64,000 nucleotides of DNA from Paludibacteraceae bacterium (GTDB lineage: Bacteria > Bacteroidota > Bacteroidia > Bacteroidales > Paludibacteraceae). Within the stretch, counting starts at the first letter, position 1; each line of letters begins with the position of its first letter. The notes under the pieces were generated by a model. The model saw only the letters and a program-made list of their open reading frames with translations. It searched no databases and had not been told where the DNA came from. Positions 42,240 to 51,892 of the stretch are shown here, in pieces. The stretch spans positions 1 through 64,000 of the forward strand of contig JAFVAX010000022.1 in the NCBI GenBank assembly GCA_017480285.1, given 5' to 3'. Position numbers and translations under genes: made by a program.

Positions 42240-43805
42240 TTATCTGCTAACAACGGCAAAAGGCAGTTTTTTGCGGATACTACTACCTTTTGTTGCATTG
42301 GTAAAATCGCAGAACAGCACATACACTCCGATCGGAACGAGTGAGTTGTTGCTTGTTCTGCCGTCCCAAAAAAGTGTACCTTCTTTTGACAGAAGGTCGT
42401 TTGCCGTTATTTTGGCTATCGGCAAGCCAGTTGGGGTAAACACGGTTATGTTGGCAGTGAAGCCTATGTCGGGCAGGTTGTAGTGCACTTGCAAGAGGTC
42501 TTCGTAGCCGTCGTTGTCGGGTGAGAAACTTTCTGTTTCAAGCCAAACGGTCTTTTCGTCCGTCTCGTTGTCAATATCAATATATTGTGAGTTCTTGCTT
42601 GATGGCGTAGCATAGTCGGCATCTTTTGCGGCAGAATGCCAAGTCGATGGTTCATAACTGCTTAACAGAGGGTTGATTCTCTCAAGCGACACACCTTTGG
42701 TTTGTGTGAGCATGATATGGTGCATGTTGTCGTTATACTGCATTGAATCAACTACATTGCCGTCTATGTCAAGCAAAAAGACTTCGCCTTTGCCGTTTGG
42801 TAATGCTCTGGTCCAAGTGGTTGAATAGACAATGTGAGAACTTGTAAGTTGGTGAGTGATACGCAGCGAGTCGGCATTTCGACATAGTGTGGCATAGGAA
42901 TGTGGCGGAAGGAAAGAGTTTTCGGGAAAGATGTTTCCTTTTCTCAGATTGCCTTTCGTGTCTTTGTTGGTGATGCTCATTCCGTCAAGCATCAGTGTTG
43001 TCTCGCCTAAGTTGTAGAGTTCGACATATTCTTGTCCGTTCTCGTCGGGGTCGTACATCACTTCGTTGATAACCAAATCGGTTATGTCGCTATCAGTGTA
43101 TGGCTGTGGTGTATCGGTCGTGTCGTTGTCAGTTTTGGGTTTCTCATATTCGCCTTCACAATAGAGGTTGTCAAAAAAGTAGTTATAACCATTTGGTTTG
43201 GTGTGTTTTATTTGAACCGACAAAAATCCGCCTTCTGTGTATTGAGGTTTTATGTTGCAAGAACCTAAGAAATCAAAATCGGGGTGTGTGTAGTTTTTAT
43301 AGTACAGGCTTAATTTATTACCTATGAGTTGAAGTTTTATGTTAAAAATAAAACCATACGCAGGTAAAGAGTCTTCTGAAAAACAATTGTTTTTTACGCT
43401 TAAAACAGTATTCGATTTACCGCTTGTTTGTTCGCATATTTGTATATCTTTTTTGCTTCCGCCTATTTGGACATAATAACCTATAGTGTTATTCGGGTTT
43501 TCTCGGTTGGAAAGAAAATAGAAGCGTAGGTAGTTGTTTTGTGTAGTAGGGTTGTTTATTTTTGCAAAAAAATTCCAAGTTTCAATTTTGTTTATAGCAA
43601 AAGGTGTTGAGAGGTAGCAGGTTGTGGCTTCATCGTTTTTTGTTTGAAGTTGATAATTACCGTTTATGGCGAAACTACCAAAGTCGCCCGTCCAAGCAGG
43701 GTTGTCGGTGTAGTTGCCGTCGGAAAAGTCTTCTTGAAGAGTTATCTGTGCTTTTGAGGACAACGGCAAGAGGAGCAATATGAGTAATAATACGGTTTTA
43801 TTCAT
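42240..43805 (-). CDS. Secreted lamin-tail-domain protein with FlgD-like C-terminal domain
   Basis: A 521-aa exported protein (signal MNKTVLLLILLLLPLSSKAQ). Residues 20-230 form a jelly-roll-like domain that fits a carbohydrate-binding or LamG-type fold. A lamin tail domain follows (DLVINEVMYDPDENGQEYVE, LPPHSYATLCRNADSLRI, GEVFLLDIDGNVVDSMQYND). The C-terminal region, FSPDNDGYEDLLQVHYNLPD to GTLFWDGRTSNNSLVPIGVY, is a FlgD-type Ig domain common at the ends of Bacteroidota secreted proteins. Function is unknown; surface location is inferred. It overlaps the yjjG-like gene by 8 bp. Confidence 0.85.
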   Translation of the reverse strand: MNKTVLLLILLLLPLSSKAQITLQEDFSDGNYTDNPAWTGDFGSFAINGNYQLQTKNDEATTCYLSTPFAINKIETWNFFAKINNPTTQNNYLRFYFLSNRENPNNTIGYYVQIGGSKKDIQICEQTSGKSNTVLSVKNNCFSEDSLPAYGFIFNIKLQLIGNKLSLYYKNYTHPDFDFLGSCNIKPQYTEGGFLSVQIKHTKPNGYNYFFDNLYCEGEYEKPKTDNDTTDTPQPYTDSDITDLVINEVMYDPDENGQEYVELYNLGETTLMLDGMSITNKDTKGNLRKGNIFPENSFLPPHSYATLCRNADSLRITHQLTSSHIVYSTTWTRALPNGKGEVFLLDIDGNVVDSMQYNDNMHHIMLTQTKGVSLERINPLLSSYEPSTWHSAAKDADYATPSSKNSQYIDIDNETDEKTVWLETESFSPDNDGYEDLLQVHYNLPDIGFTANITVFTPTGLPIAKITANDLLSKEGTLFWDGRTSNNSLVPIGVYVLFCDFTNATKGSSIRKKLPFAVVSR

Positions 43806-44520
43806 CTATCAATAATCGGACGGCTTGCTTGAGGTTCTTAACTTTGTAGGTTGCTTCTTTTTCTGTGTCTTCGGTTATCCAAATTTGTTTTATTCCGGCA
43901 TTGTGTGCACCTTCGATGTCGCTTGTATAACTGTCGCCTATCATGATGGCTTCGTCTGCATTGCATTTGTTGCGCTCAAGTGCGATACGGAAGATGTCGG
44001 CATTAGGTTTTTGAGTCCCCACTTCTTCTGAAAGGATGATATGCTCAAAATAACCCATCAGTCCCGAACGGAGTATCTTGCGATACTGAACCCGTACAAA
44101 ACCATTGCTGATGATGGTGAGAGGGTAGTGCTGTGCAAGTCTTTTCACCGGTTCAACCACATCGGGCAGGAGTGCGAAATTGTCGGTTGTGAGTTGCAGG
44201 AAGTCGGCAGCCATACTATCTGCCATTGAATTTAGTTGGTTAGATGTTTTAGAGATTTTAGTTTTTTCCGCTTCAATAAGCGGGTGCAGGAAGCGGGCGT
44301 GTTCAAGTTCGGGTATGCTCATTCTTCCTAAGCCGTATTGTTGCCATACATAGAGGTTATAGGGTTCATATACGGCAAAAAAAGACTCGAAGTCAGAGTA
44401 AAAATCTTCGAGGTGATACTTGCGGAACATCAGTCGCAGTGCTTTTTGTGCAGCACCGCTGAAATCGCCGATGGTATCGTCCCAATCAAGAAAAACAGAC
44501 TTGTACAATTCACAATTCAC
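43798..44520 (-). CDS. HAD-superfamily YjjG-like noncanonical pyrimidine nucleotidase
   Basis: A 240-aa HAD hydrolase. Motif I is FLDWDDTIGD (nucleophile Asp), motif II is LTIISNGF, motif III is the Lys before ADIFRIALE, and motif IV is IMIGDSYTSDIEGAHNAG. YjjG enzymes dephosphorylate pyrimidine nucleotides, including damaged ones; the substrate here is inferred. There is no ATG near the start. GTG at 44520 or TTG at 44508 must be used, and both lie in an AATTGTGAATTGT repeat, so the repeat supplies the start codon. Confidence 0.88.
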   Translation of the reverse strand: MNCELYKSVFLDWDDTIGDFSGAAQKALRLMFRKYHLEDFYSDFESFFAVYEPYNLYVWQQYGLGRMSIPELEHARFLHPLIEAEKTKISKTSNQLNSMADSMAADFLQLTTDNFALLPDVVEPVKRLAQHYPLTIISNGFVRVQYRKILRSGLMGYFEHIILSEEVGTQKPNADIFRIALERNKCNADEAIMIGDSYTSDIEGAHNAGIKQIWITEDTEKEATYKVKNLKQAVRLLIDE

Positions 44521-44536
44521 AATTTACAATTCACTT
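44504..44536. repeat. AATTGTGAATTGT tandem repeat overlapping the yjjG-like start
   Basis: On the minus strand, repeated AATTGT units separated by GA or AA run from 44533 to 44504. The same motif occurs at 15818-15834 and 54930-54966. Confidence 0.7.
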
Positions 44537-44537
44537 T

Positions 44538-45530
44538 TTACCTAATTATCTCTAAGGTATTTATTAGGTCGTCGAAGGTTTTTATTTTGCTTGTTTCTTT
44601 TACTTCTTGCATCTGCCGATATACTTCTTTTTCGTATGTTGGTTCTTCCACATCGCGTATCACACCGAGTGCAACGGGGAAGTCAGGTCCTTCCATAAGT
44701 GCAAGTTTGCGGTGCAGGGTATCGTCGGCAGTATGAGCATCGTGAACGAGGATATCATTTTCCGTTATGCCGTTCTCGCCTATGGTTACTACTTTGAGTT
44801 GCAGTCCGTCAAGCACAAGTCCTTTCTGTTTGTCTTTTCCAAAGAGCATATGTTTGCCGTGTTCAAGCATCAAGGTGCGCTCTGACCGCTCTTCTCTATC
44901 TGCAATATATGAATGGGCGCCATTGTTGAATATCACGCAATTAACTAAACATTCCACAACCGCAGTCCCTTCGTGTCGGCTTGCCTGAACCATACATTTG
45001 ACAGTTGTTGGCATATCAACATCGAGTGTGCGTGCAAAGAATGTCCCGCGAGCACCCATCACTAATTCTGCAGGTCTAAAGGGGCGTTCCACTGTCCCGT
45101 ATGGCGATGATTTGGAAACAAACCCCTTTGGCGATGTGGGCGAGTACTGTCCCTTGGTCAGACCATATATACGATTGTTGAAAAGGCATATATTCAGGTT
45201 GATGTTGCGGCGGAGTGCGTGAATAAAATGGTTTCCGCCTATTGCGAGACAGTCGCCATCACCTGTCATCAGCCATACATTGAGATCAGGATTGGCAGTC
45301 TTGACACCTGTTGCGATGGCTGCACCGCGTCCGTGTATGGTATTGAAACCGTAGGTGTTAAGATAGTGTGGCATACGCGATGAACAACCTATACCTGAGA
45401 TAACTACCGTATTGTGAGTTGGGATACCTATTTCCGCCATTGCTTTCTGAAGTGCCATAGTGATGGCGTGGTCGCCACAGCCCGGGCAGAAACGGACATA
45501 TTGATTAGATTTGAAGTCTTGCTGTGTCAT
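44538..45530 (-). CDS. korB: 2-oxoacid:ferredoxin oxidoreductase, beta subunit (KorB-type)
   Basis: A 330-aa thiamine-diphosphate-binding subunit that oxidises 2-oxoacids to acyl-CoA with ferredoxin reduction. It shows the N-terminal RFCPGCGDHAITMALQKA, the TPP-binding motif TGDGDCLAIGGNHFIHALRR and NNRIYGLTKGQYSPTSPKG. The latter is characteristic of 2-oxoglutarate/2-oxoacid KorB proteins. It overlaps korA by 4 bp (ATGA). No separate ferredoxin subunit gene is adjacent. Confidence 0.95.
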   Translation of the reverse strand: MTQQDFKSNQYVRFCPGCGDHAITMALQKAMAEIGIPTHNTVVISGIGCSSRMPHYLNTYGFNTIHGRGAAIATGVKTANPDLNVWLMTGDGDCLAIGGNHFIHALRRNINLNICLFNNRIYGLTKGQYSPTSPKGFVSKSSPYGTVERPFRPAELVMGARGTFFARTLDVDMPTTVKCMVQASRHEGTAVVECLVNCVIFNNGAHSYIADREERSERTLMLEHGKHMLFGKDKQKGLVLDGLQLKVVTIGENGITENDILVHDAHTADDTLHRKLALMEGPDFPVALGVIRDVEEPTYEKEVYRQMQEVKETSKIKTFDDLINTLEIIR

Positions 45531-47350
45531 AGTTGTGAGATAATTTCTTCTATTTCAAATGGTTGGGCAGTTGTTTTGTTGATTTGTTCAAGGTGCAGAC
45601 CTTCTATCTGGCTGCGCAGATAGGTGGCAAGTTGTCCTGAATTGAGTTCGCATACCACCACTCTCTTGTATCTCAGAAGTATCTGTTTTACATTGCGTTG
45701 AAGCGGATAGATATAGTTGAGTTGCAACAGTGCTGTCGGTTTGCCTTCCTTGTTGAGTTTTTCCGTTACAGCTTTCAGGTGTCCTTCGGTTGAACCGAAA
45801 CCGACAAGCAACAGGTCGGCATTGGGGTTGCCAAAGACATGTGCGTAAGGTATATAGTCTGCCACTCTGCTTACTTTCTCTGCTCTTGTCTTTATCATAC
45901 GGGCATGGTTGTCGGGGTTAGTGGATATCGTTCCCGTTTCGGCATCTCGTTCAAGACCCATGTTGCGATATTCGAAGCCTTCCGTTCCGGGCAGAGCCAT
46001 ATATCGTGCAAGCGATTCGGGGTCTCTGAGGGCTGGGTTGTTATGCCCTTTGGCTTGCCGGTCAATACCTACAGGTGTTATAGGTGGCAGGTCTTTAAGA
46101 TGCATCACTTCCCAAAGTGCAGTACCATTGGCAAGATAGGCATCGGTAAGCAGAATGACGGGGGTTGAATGTTCGAGTGCAAGTTTCGCAGCCATGAATG
46201 CAAAGTCAAAGCAGTTGGCGGGTGTAGAAGCGGCAAGTACTACAACAGGGCATTCGCCGTTTCTGCCCCAGATGGCTTGCAATAGGTCGGTCTGCTCAGA
46301 TTTGGTGGGCAGTCCTGTTGATGGACCGCCGCGCTGTACATCGACAAGCACAAGTGGCAGTTCGCTCATAACGGCAAGTCCTACGGCTTCACTCTTGAGC
46401 GACATGCCCGGACCGGAAGTGGTTGTAACGGCAAGGTTGCCGGCAAAGGAAGCACCTATGGCCGTACAGATACCTGAAATCTCGTCTTCTGCCTGTACTA
46501 CAACCGCACCTAAGTCTTTCCTGAGTGCAAGTTCCTGCATAATGTCGGTAGCAGGAGTGATGGGGTATGACCCTACAAAGAGTTGCCGGTGTGCTTTTTT
46601 CGCAGCCGCAAGCAGACCGAATGCCGTTGCCTTGTTGCCGGCGATAGAGGCACGCTCAACTTGAGAGTTGTTGTCAGAGGGGTTATCTATAATAAACTGA
46701 ATATCAAGATGAAGGTTGCTTGCGTAATTGTAGCCGTCGGTAAGCACTTTAAGATTCGCTTCAAGAACCGATGGCTTTTTCTTGAACTTGTTTTCAAGGA
46801 AATGAATGGCTTTGTCGATTGAGCGGTCGGTTAAGAAGCATATAACACCTAATGCCAACATGTTCTTCGACCTAACTATGGCTTTGAGATCCATCCCGCT
46901 GTCTTTGAGACTTTCCTTGGTGAGCGAAGTGAGCGGTACAGGCAGTAGTTGTATGCTTTCTGCTATCTGAAGTTCTGTAAAAGGATTGTCGGTCGTGAAT
47001 TGCGCTTTCTCAAAATCTTTGGGTGTGAAACTGTCGGTATCGAAAAGTATTACAGAGTCGGTTTTCAGATAGTGAGTATTGGTCTTGAGTGCCGCAGGGT
47101 TCATCGCAACGAGTATATCGGCTTTGTCGCCCGGGGTATATACATTGCCTGAACCTATATGCACCTGAAAGCCGCTTACTCCACCGAGTGTTCCTTGCGG
47201 TGCGCGTATCTCTGCCGGATAGTCGGGGAAAGTGGAAATAGAGTTGCCAAGCAAGGCAGAGACAGAAGCAAACAAGTTGCCTGTCAGTTGCATACCGTCG
47301 CCCGAATCGCCACAAAAGCGGACGACAAGATCTGTCTGTTGTCGTTTCAT
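45527..47350 (-). CDS. korA: 2-oxoacid:ferredoxin oxidoreductase, fused gamma-alpha subunit (KorA-type)
   Basis: A 607-aa fusion. Residues 1-190 form the gamma domain (VVRFCGDSGDGMQLTGNLFA, PAEIRAPQGTLGGVSGFQVH). From about 230 the alpha domain begins (NKATAFGLLAAAKKAHRQLF, GSYPITPATDIMQELA, TTTSGPGMSLKSEAVGLAVM, DVQRGGPSTGLPTKSEQTDL). The C-terminal part is a transketolase-like domain (LLVGFGSTEGHLKAVTEKLN). With korB it makes the complete enzyme, likely feeding an incomplete or reductive TCA branch, as in other anaerobic Bacteroidales (inference). It starts 6 bp after a secreted-protein gene. Confidence 0.95.
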   Translation of the reverse strand: MKRQQTDLVVRFCGDSGDGMQLTGNLFASVSALLGNSISTFPDYPAEIRAPQGTLGGVSGFQVHIGSGNVYTPGDKADILVAMNPAALKTNTHYLKTDSVILFDTDSFTPKDFEKAQFTTDNPFTELQIAESIQLLPVPLTSLTKESLKDSGMDLKAIVRSKNMLALGVICFLTDRSIDKAIHFLENKFKKKPSVLEANLKVLTDGYNYASNLHLDIQFIIDNPSDNNSQVERASIAGNKATAFGLLAAAKKAHRQLFVGSYPITPATDIMQELALRKDLGAVVVQAEDEISGICTAIGASFAGNLAVTTTSGPGMSLKSEAVGLAVMSELPLVLVDVQRGGPSTGLPTKSEQTDLLQAIWGRNGECPVVVLAASTPANCFDFAFMAAKLALEHSTPVILLTDAYLANGTALWEVMHLKDLPPITPVGIDRQAKGHNNPALRDPESLARYMALPGTEGFEYRNMGLERDAETGTISTNPDNHARMIKTRAEKVSRVADYIPYAHVFGNPNADLLLVGFGSTEGHLKAVTEKLNKEGKPTALLQLNYIYPLQRNVKQILLRYKRVVVCELNSGQLATYLRSQIEGLHLEQINKTTAQPFEIEEIISQL

Positions 47351-47356
47351 TAGTTA

Positions 47357-48613
47357 TTAGAGTATAATTGTTTTTACTGATTTATTGGCTGTACGAACGA
47401 TGTAACAACCCTGCTTAAGACTGCCGTTCAAGGAAGTAACATCTCTGCCGTCAAGGCTGTAAATACTGAAGGGGCAATTAGCATAAATTGTTTTTTGAAG
47501 AACAGTTATCTCTATGTCTTCTACTGTCAGGATGTCTGTTGGTAGTTCTTCGTCGAAGAATATCTGTTCAGATGACTCATTGTCTTCTGTGAAAGTGGTC
47601 AGTTGACCGTAGATAGGCAGTTCTTTATAGACCTTTCGGTGTTTATTGTTTTGGTCAACCCATTTGAGGTCAATCAGATAAACCGTTACTCCGTCAGCGT
47701 TCTTTCTCAAGGGTGTTAGTGTGAGTGAGCAGTGTTTGAGATACAAGGCTGTTATGTTGCCGTTGTTGCTTACAAAAGTGTAGGTAGAGCCTTTGGCTGA
47801 CGAGTTGGTGCAATACACTTGCCACGGCTGTCCGTCTTTGACAGCACTCGAATATGTACCGGCAATAGAAGTACGCGATGAGTTGGTTACTTTAAGGTAT
47901 ATCTGCGGATAGGCATTGTCGTTGTCCTCGGCTGTCAGACGGAAGTCGCAATCATAGATTTTTCCTGCTTTCTGTGTCTTGTCGTCGTAATAGTCATATT
48001 GGGCATAGTTATAATCGTCGGACATATCCTCATATTCCACCTGCTGAGCATATCGGGTGTTGTTTCCTTTGACATACAAAGTAGGGTAGAGCATGTTTGT
48101 CTCGTTCTGATAGAACTTAAATCCGTGTGGGTCGTTGGGTGTGATATTGAAACGGAAGATGCCAAGACCGGATTTAGTGGCTATCTTTATCCCTTCGGTA
48201 TCTTCAAAGGTTATCTCACAATCTACTTGACCGTTGTTGAAACTTATGCCGTTGGTGCCACTTACGCCTCCTAAGTAATAACCGCCTTTTGCATCGCGGT
48301 CGCCATCACCCTTGCATAGCACGCTGAAAAGTTTGTAGTAAGAGTGCCATTTGTTATGTACTATTCTTACTTCGTTGTCGGTATAGTCGCCTTCAATGAC
48401 ATCGCTTGAGAAGTTTTGCAGACATACATAGTTTTTCCCTGTGGCTTCCTGTCCGTTCCAGATATAGGTGTTGCCGGCATATTCAACTACTATAAGGAAA
48501 GTGTCTTGAATATCTTGCCCGTCAATGGGGAAACTGTTGATTTTGTGGTATTGCGTAGCATAGGCTGAAAAAATGCTTGCTACAAAAGCAAAAAAGAGTA
48601 ATGTTTTTTTCAT
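47357..48613 (-). CDS. Secreted protein with type IX-like C-terminal tail, function unknown
   Basis: A 418-aa exported protein (signal MKKTLLFFAFVASIFSAYAT). The body is beta-rich with repeated Y/N patterns (VVEYAGNTYIWNGQEATGKN, FRLTAEDNDNAYPQIYLKVT, YLKHCSLTLTPLRKNADGVT). The C-terminus, IYANCPFSIYSLDGRDVTSL to GCYIVRTANKSVKTIIL, has the form of a type A sorting signal. No family is recognised. Its own promoter lies 28 bases upstream, and only 6 bp separate it from korA, so the two may be co-transcribed without obvious functional logic. Confidence 0.78.
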   Translation of the reverse strand: MKKTLLFFAFVASIFSAYATQYHKINSFPIDGQDIQDTFLIVVEYAGNTYIWNGQEATGKNYVCLQNFSSDVIEGDYTDNEVRIVHNKWHSYYKLFSVLCKGDGDRDAKGGYYLGGVSGTNGISFNNGQVDCEITFEDTEGIKIATKSGLGIFRFNITPNDPHGFKFYQNETNMLYPTLYVKGNNTRYAQQVEYEDMSDDYNYAQYDYYDDKTQKAGKIYDCDFRLTAEDNDNAYPQIYLKVTNSSRTSIAGTYSSAVKDGQPWQVYCTNSSAKGSTYTFVSNNGNITALYLKHCSLTLTPLRKNADGVTVYLIDLKWVDQNNKHRKVYKELPIYGQLTTFTEDNESSEQIFFDEELPTDILTVEDIEITVLQKTIYANCPFSIYSLDGRDVTSLNGSLKQGCYIVRTANKSVKTIIL

Positions 48614-48640
48614 GATATTTTTTTATTTATTCAAAAATTC

Positions 48641-48670
48641 CAAAATTACATTTTTATTCCAAAATTCCAA
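48641..48670 (-). promoter_or_regulatory. Promoter for the 47357-48613 secreted-protein gene
   Basis: On the minus strand, TTG (48670-48668), a 19-bp spacer and TAATTTTG (48648-48641). It lies within AT-rich repeat DNA, so chance matches are more likely. Confidence 0.5.
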
Positions 48671-48704
48671 GATTCAAGTTACATTCAACGATACAAATTT
48701 CCAA

Positions 48705-48742
48705 TCTTTGAATTTTTGAATCTTTGAATTTTTGAATAAATT
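48705..48742. repeat. TTTGAATTTTTGAAT direct repeats
   Basis: CTTTGAATTTTTGAAT occurs twice in tandem. The same short motif is found at 13933-13957 and 53857-53891. Confidence 0.6.
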
Positions 48743-48749
48743 AGCATTT

Positions 48750-49199
48750 CTAATTTCTGGTTGCTATAGTCCAACTTATGAAATATCGTATTCCTGCTAT
48801 TGTGAGGGCGAGTCCCAAGCCCGGGTAGAAACCGGCAAAGAACTCCGTCGGCACAAAAGGCAGGTGTTTGAGCGATATGCCTAAACACATCATAAAAGTA
48901 ATGAGTACGTAACCTTTCAAATCGAAAAAGGCAAAAAGGTTTTTCTTTTGTTCCGGAAAGGAGAGTATTCTGTTCGTATATCGTTTTATGAAGTTATTGA
49001 ACATCAGCGAGAACAGCACTACAACAATCGCTATAAGACAGAGCCACCATACTCTTTCCGCATGTGTCTCGCTTATAGCGATGAGGGCTTTGATGCCTTT
49101 TATGAAGATAACTACTCCGGGGGCTAACCAACACAGCACCTGCATAAGTAGCAAATGTTCTTTTCTGACTGCAAGAAAACTCTCTTTTTCGTGTTCCAT
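48750..49199 (-). CDS. Small inner-membrane protein with four predicted helices
   Basis: A 149-aa protein starting at the ATG at 49199. A polar N-terminus (MEHEKESFLAVRKEHL) precedes hydrophobic segments at about 17-35, 50-70, 92-110 and 120-142. It is positively charged between segments 2 and 3 (KRYTNRILSFPEQKKN). The pattern is that of a four-helix membrane protein of unknown function. A gap of about 85 bp follows the BACON gene, and no terminator was seen, so it may end that transcript. Confidence 0.7.
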   Translation of the reverse strand: MEHEKESFLAVRKEHLLLMQVLCWLAPGVVIFIKGIKALIAISETHAERVWWLCLIAIVVVLFSLMFNNFIKRYTNRILSFPEQKKNLFAFFDLKGYVLITFMMCLGISLKHLPFVPTEFFAGFYPGLGLALTIAGIRYFISWTIATRN

Positions 49200-49284
49200 C
49201 TTTCTTTTTTTAGTTTTCTTGCAAATTTACTCATTTTTTTACAATTTTCAAATACTTTCCGAGTTTTTTACTCTTTTGTTTCCA

Positions 49285-50889
49285 TTAGAGTGCCTTTTGA
49301 CTTATCGTTGCCCGCTGACTCATTGTCCCGCATTTGACATTGAAAGTAGTCTCTCTTGGTGTGCCGGTTGTGTTCTTCTCAAGAATGAGTGTAAACGAGT
49401 TGCTTGTTTGTTCAGACAGCCAACACCACGAAGGCAGACCTTCCACTTGCCAACCGCTGCAATCGGTTGCGACATCTATGCGCAATTTACCGCCTTTGCC
49501 GATGGGGTCGTTGATAAAGTCGGTTGACAGTTCGAGGTAGTTTCTCGAAGCTGACTGTGTTATGCGAACAGATTTGTAGATATAGTTGCCGTCTGTCTGT
49601 CGCATTTTTATCTGAATGTTTCCGGCACGCTGTTCTGTGGTTGTGTTGCGTGGCACTTCCACTACGATAGAGTTTGCGTTTTTAGTAACAAAGCACCATT
49701 GCGGATGGTCTGCCAATCCCCATTCGCCTGTAGCATCAACGGTGATACTCATCCTTCCTCCCGCACCACGACTATCGTCAATAGCAAGCGGTTTGACTTC
49801 AAGTCTGTCAGTGTTTTTAGGCTGCGGTGTCGGTTCGACAGTAGTGGTTACGGTAACAGGAACTAATTGGACGGGTTCTAATTGAACTGGTGTTAGTTCA
49901 GTCTCTTCGGGTGTTTCACTAAATGTGGCATTTCCCTCAATAACAGTTTCTTCGCTGACTATTGTTTCTTCTCTCACTACTGCTTCTTTTTCGGTAAAGT
50001 TGGGTTTGCTTATTTTCTCTACATCATTATTATCAACAATTTTTCCATTCACCATTCGCATCCTACCTCTTCTTGTTTCTATATACTCTACTTTTGGCTC
50101 TGTTTCTTCTTGTGTCTCAACATTTCTCCGACCTCTCCGTCCGGTTGGTTCTTCCACTTCATATTCTGAAAGTTCTTCTTTAGAATTACCTTTTAGTGGT
50201 TTGAGTTTGTTCAGATTGATATAATAAAAATGACCGACAATGTTAGGCATTAATGTTGGTGAGCATATAACTGTTTTATATCCCTCTTTTGAAATACGGA
50301 ATTCGACTTTTTTTAAATTTTTAGAGTTGTCAATAACAAAAGGTCGTATTTGAGCATATTTACGTATGCCGGGTGTGTTGAGTTCATTTGTAGCTCCAAT
50401 TTTTGTTGTGTAGGCAAATGGTGTTGTACCTAAATATGTCCAATCATCTTTAGGAGTCTCCCCTTTGTATATCATTCGATATTCTACTGTTGCATCAAAG
50501 TGTTTTTCGTCTTTAACATATCCCACCATTGGAACGTAATTACCGTATGCCAACACATTGACTTCTTTTGTCCCCTCTCCTAAAGATATTTCCGAAGAAC
50601 TGCTTTCGTTCCCTTGCCATTCTGAGTAATCATTATCATTGTTGTCATATTTGACAGTTGACGATACTATTTCTTCATATCTGCCATCATCGTGTAAAAT
50701 AGCGGAAACCTCTTCTCTTGCAATTTTTTGCTGTTCTCCGTTTGGAACTGTGTAGTTTATTTCAGAAGAAGTGATTTCATTGATGGATACACCATCAATA
50801 TTTTCGCCATTTTTCTTCACTATTACAGCTGAAATGGCAAAAAAGATATTTAATGTGACTAAGGTAATTATTAAAGATATTCTTTTCAT
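49285..50889 (-). CDS. Exported protein with PEGA-like domain and two C-terminal BACON domains
   Basis: A 534-aa protein with signal peptide (MKRISLIITLVTLNIFFAIS). Residues 110-230 contain a PEGA-like domain (DDWTYLGTTPFAYTTKIG, KKVEFRISKEGYKTVI). A charged linker follows, with RGRRN-type motifs and EEVQ/TPVQLEPVQLVPV repeats. Two BACON domains lie in the last 180 residues (WGLADHPQWCFVTKNANSIV and WQVEGLPSWCWLSEQTSNSF). BACON domains are binding modules of Bacteroidota surface proteins. The PEGA-like part is shared with the two PEGA genes upstream, so the three are likely one functional set. Confidence 0.82.
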   Translation of the reverse strand: MKRISLIITLVTLNIFFAISAVIVKKNGENIDGVSINEITSSEINYTVPNGEQQKIAREEVSAILHDDGRYEEIVSSTVKYDNNDNDYSEWQGNESSSSEISLGEGTKEVNVLAYGNYVPMVGYVKDEKHFDATVEYRMIYKGETPKDDWTYLGTTPFAYTTKIGATNELNTPGIRKYAQIRPFVIDNSKNLKKVEFRISKEGYKTVICSPTLMPNIVGHFYYINLNKLKPLKGNSKEELSEYEVEEPTGRRGRRNVETQEETEPKVEYIETRRGRMRMVNGKIVDNNDVEKISKPNFTEKEAVVREETIVSEETVIEGNATFSETPEETELTPVQLEPVQLVPVTVTTTVEPTPQPKNTDRLEVKPLAIDDSRGAGGRMSITVDATGEWGLADHPQWCFVTKNANSIVVEVPRNTTTEQRAGNIQIKMRQTDGNYIYKSVRITQSASRNYLELSTDFINDPIGKGGKLRIDVATDCSGWQVEGLPSWCWLSEQTSNSFTLILEKNTTGTPRETTFNVKCGTMSQRATISQKAL

Positions 50890-50917
50890 ATCGCTAATGC
50901 AATGAGCTTTTTAACAA

Positions 50918-51877
50918 TTATTCTTCTTCAATTTTTACAAGTTTGAAAAATACGCTTAATTCTTTTTCGTCAAGTATAGAATTGAGGTTGAAGCGTTTTT
51001 TCTGTGTGGCATAACCTTCTTTCTCGCAACGAATTTCTATTTGTACTTGCTCGGAGTTTTCGTAGGTTAGCCCTTTTATATCGAAAGGTTCGGTTGTTTC
51101 GTAAGGTGTTGTTTCCAGATACTTGGAGTTTTGGTTTTTTACTTCTTCTGTTGAACTGACCACTCGCCAATATATGTCTGCTCCTTGTGGACGAGACTGA
51201 ATATCCCAGTGAATAGGTGCTTTGGTGATTGCAGAGTTTGCATTGTTCGCTTTATCTGCATTGTTTTGAGTCTTATGCAGGAAGAAAGCAATTCGATCCC
51301 AATCAATATCTTTGAGGGCATTAACATAAGCATTGTTGAGTGCAATGTTAGCCGCTTGCACAGAATTGGAAGGACCATTGACAGATGCTCGACCCGTTAT
51401 TTCAACCGTCGGATATACAAGTTTCATACTGTGATCAAGCACTTTAATGTCAAATATAATGGTTCCGTTCCAACCAACTCCATATAGCCAATCTGAATGA
51501 AACTCTTTTATTTCAATTTGCATTAAATAATCAGTTTCAATATCTGCATCGATATTAAACCCCATAGTACGCATATACCTTCTCATACTTTCCTCAACGA
51601 AAGCTGTTACTGCAGGATTGGTTGAGGAATTAGGAACATAGATAGGGCTGGCATCATATATTTGAAGTATGCGTTGATTTGCTCTTGCGTCTTGTACATT
51701 CAGGCGGATACCATATTGAAGATTGATGTATTTATTTTCTTGTGGTAGTTGAGCAAGTACAAGATTAAAATCAAATCTTTGCGGTTGCGCCGATTGTCCC
51801 TTTTTCTTTTTTGCTGCAGACAAAGGAAATGCTATCAAGAAGGAAAATAAACACGTTATGATGGCGAATCTTTTCAT
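50918..51877 (-). CDS. Exported YajG-like protein with C-terminal PEGA-like domain
   Basis: A 319-aa protein with signal peptide (MKRFAIITCLFSFLIAFPLS). Residues 30-215 resemble the YajG/ABC-auxiliary lipoprotein fold (RANQRILQIYDASPIYVPN, AFVEESMRRYMRTMGFNID, DYLMQIEIKEFHSDW, PTVEITGRASVNG). Residues 230-319 form a PEGA-like domain (DIQSRPQGADIYWRVVSS, TTPYETTEPFDIKGL, IEIRCEKEGYATQKKRF, KELSVFFKLV). That domain is closely related to the C-terminus of the CsgG-like gene at 52528. There is no lipobox. The roles suggested by homologous folds are envelope assembly functions. Confidence 0.8.
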   Translation of the reverse strand: MKRFAIITCLFSFLIAFPLSAAKKKKGQSAQPQRFDFNLVLAQLPQENKYINLQYGIRLNVQDARANQRILQIYDASPIYVPNSSTNPAVTAFVEESMRRYMRTMGFNIDADIETDYLMQIEIKEFHSDWLYGVGWNGTIIFDIKVLDHSMKLVYPTVEITGRASVNGPSNSVQAANIALNNAYVNALKDIDWDRIAFFLHKTQNNADKANNANSAITKAPIHWDIQSRPQGADIYWRVVSSTEEVKNQNSKYLETTPYETTEPFDIKGLTYENSEQVQIEIRCEKEGYATQKKRFNLNSILDEKELSVFFKLVKIEEE

Positions 51878-51892
51878 ATTTGTAGATGTTGA